64,000 bases of DNA from Candidatus Poseidoniaceae archaeon (GTDB lineage Archaea > Thermoplasmatota > Poseidoniia > Poseidoniales > Poseidoniaceae), in assembly GCA_938030705.1 (NCBI GenBank), contig CALHIR010000002.1:66515-130514 (forward strand), read 5' to 3'. The notes under the pieces were generated by a model that searched no databases, was not told the DNA's origin, and worked only from the letters and a program-made list of their open reading frames with translations. The position numbers and the translations under genes were made by a program. Positions 62,456-64,000 of the stretch are shown piece by piece (the first letter of the stretch is position 1; every line of letters starts with the position of its first letter).

Positions 62456-63796
62456 ATGAGTATGAGGTTGGACGCCGGAACAGGAGACATTGTCGTGTCG
62501 GCTATCGATGACCTCATTGAACAAGCAAACGGGCTTGATACGTGGGCTCAATACGCTCTGGGGCTCAGTTTGACTGCGCTTTCTCTTTTGATCGTCCGTT
62601 TTGTGATGAAGAAAATCATCCTCGATTTTGTGAAAGCCACCTCGTTCAAATGGGATGACGCCCTCTACAGGCCGGTTACTCAGCGGTTTTATGCGTTCAT
62701 TCTTTTGGTGGGCATCCAATTGACCCTGCTTTGGATTCGAGGAGATGAGGAAGAACTCAACGTCGCCCTCGACCCGTTGTTCAGTGCCTCCTACATCTTG
62801 CTCACGACCTCATTGGCCAGCGTGGCCATCAAAGTCATGATTCCTGTCCTGACCGAGCGGTTCTCCAACCCCTCTTCGGTCACCGTTTCAGGCAGCAATT
62901 CACTGGTCATCTTTTTGTTGAGGGCTGCCGTTTGGTTTGGCGGTCTTTACCTCGCTTTGAATGAACTCGGTTTTGAGTTGCTTGGGCTGCTCGCCTCGTT
63001 GGCGGTGTTCTCACTCATCATCGGTCTGGCCATGCAACAGACGCTTGGAAACATCGTCAACTCGTTCATGCTCGCCTTGGACCAACCCTTCGAGGTCGGC
63101 GACCGTATCGAAGTGGACGGCCACCTCGGCTCGGTTGTCTCTGTTGGTATCCTTTCGACCAAAATCTTGACCATCGGCGAGAACCTTGTGGTCATCCCCA
63201 ACAACAACCTCGTCAACTCCACGGTCATCAACCACGCTCGAGGCGGTGGCGACGGTCAAGGGCGGCGTATTTCATTGGTGCTCGACGTCGGCGTTGAATA
63301 CGATGAGGACATTTCGCACGTCAAGTACACCACGCTTCAGCTGCTGCGAGAATGCCCCTACATTATCGAATCACCAGAACCGCGTGTGCTGCTCAATGAG
63401 TTGGGCGAATACGCCAAAATCTTCCGAATGTATGCCTGGGTTGAAGACTACTCGGACGAGTTTGTCGCCAAAGATTGGCTCTTCAAGAACATCGCTGAAC
63501 GCTTCGAGGCAGAAGGCATCGGCATCCCGTTCCCAACGGCCGTGGAAATCGGTGCGACCTTCAAGGAGTCCTACAACAAGCAGCGCAAGGCCACCAACGT
63601 GCGCCGTGCTCGCCTGCAGATGATCAAGGAAGACAAGGCCCTCGAGCGAGAGCGCGCCGAGGCCAAATGGGAAATCGAGGCCATCACGGAGAAACTCAAG
63701 GACCCAGAATTGGGCCGGTCCGAGCGGGAAGGTTTGGAAGATTCGCTGCGGGAACTCAACCGAGTGCTGAGCATGTTTGAAGCCGGCGATAGTTGA
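62456..63796 (+). CDS. MscS-family mechanosensitive channel
   Basis: LLASLAVFSLIIGLAMQQTLGNIVNSFMLALDQPFEVGDRIEVDGHLGSVVSVGILSTKILTIGENLVVIPNNNLVNS. Confidence 0.92.
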   Translation: MSMRLDAGTGDIVVSAIDDLIEQANGLDTWAQYALGLSLTALSLLIVRFVMKKIILDFVKATSFKWDDALYRPVTQRFYAFILLVGIQLTLLWIRGDEEELNVALDPLFSASYILLTTSLASVAIKVMIPVLTERFSNPSSVTVSGSNSLVIFLLRAAVWFGGLYLALNELGFELLGLLASLAVFSLIIGLAMQQTLGNIVNSFMLALDQPFEVGDRIEVDGHLGSVVSVGILSTKILTIGENLVVIPNNNLVNSTVINHARGGGDGQGRRISLVLDVGVEYDEDISHVKYTTLQLLRECPYIIESPEPRVLLNELGEYAKIFRMYAWVEDYSDEFVAKDWLFKNIAERFEAEGIGIPFPTAVEIGATFKESYNKQRKATNVRRARLQMIKEDKALERERAEAKWEIEAITEKLKDPELGRSEREGLEDSLRELNRVLSMFEAGDS

Positions 63797-63869
63797 GACG
63801 ACAACCTCAATTCAGGCCTGCGTTTCGCGGTTGAAACCAACCGGTCGCTTTTTACGGAGGCCCCCGTTC

Positions 63870-64000
63870 ATGATAGGTATGGGCGCTGCTGACCTTCGCT
63901 ACATGCAAATCAACATAACACCCGAAACAGGCGAGCATCTGCCCGGGCGAGCCCTTCTGGACTCCTTCTCGAGCATAGAATTCCTCTCCCACATCTCGAA
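63870..64000 (+). CDS. Possible 3'-partial CDS running off the window
   Basis: Open from ATG: MIGMGAADLRYMQINITPETGEHLPGRALLDSFSSIEFLSHIS; no stop before window end. Confidence 0.35.
   Translation, partial: MIGMGAADLRYMQINITPETGEHLPGRALLDSFSSIEFLSHIS

Overview
This 64 kb window is densely coding archaeal DNA. It carries archaeal information-processing genes: RadA, FtsZ, Pus10, the L21e-RpoF-DUF655-KsgA cluster, an archaeal-type YchF and an AK6-type kinase. It also carries giant secreted beta-propeller/FN3 surface proteins and several bacterial-type genes (exonuclease VII XseAB, MaeB-type malic enzyme, RlmH, PduO-type adenosyltransferase). This mix fits an uncultivated marine Euryarchaeon such as Marine Group II/Poseidoniales, but that assignment is inference. 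I see two tRNA genes: initiator tRNA-Met(CAT) and tRNA-Thr(CGT). I see no rRNA, CRISPR array, transposase or prophage. The best candidates for undescribed biology are: (1) a 1152-aa helical-repeat protein with a C-terminal PIN nuclease domain; (2) a ~267-aa protein with one clear and one possible second histone fold; (3) a Pus10 with a SAP-like domain inserted in its catalytic half; (4) a membrane-anchored, degenerate formylglycine-generating-enzyme-like protein; (5) a 2776-aa propeller/FN3 surface protein whose short cytoplasmic tail carries a duplicated DTS[LF]LD[GD]LL motif; (6) a second surface protein with a ~21-Asp tract beside a Lys/Arg block in its tail; (7) an mPGES-2-like GST; (8) a CxCH reeler-like secreted protein. 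All homology calls come from reading motifs in the translated ORFs; no database search was run.
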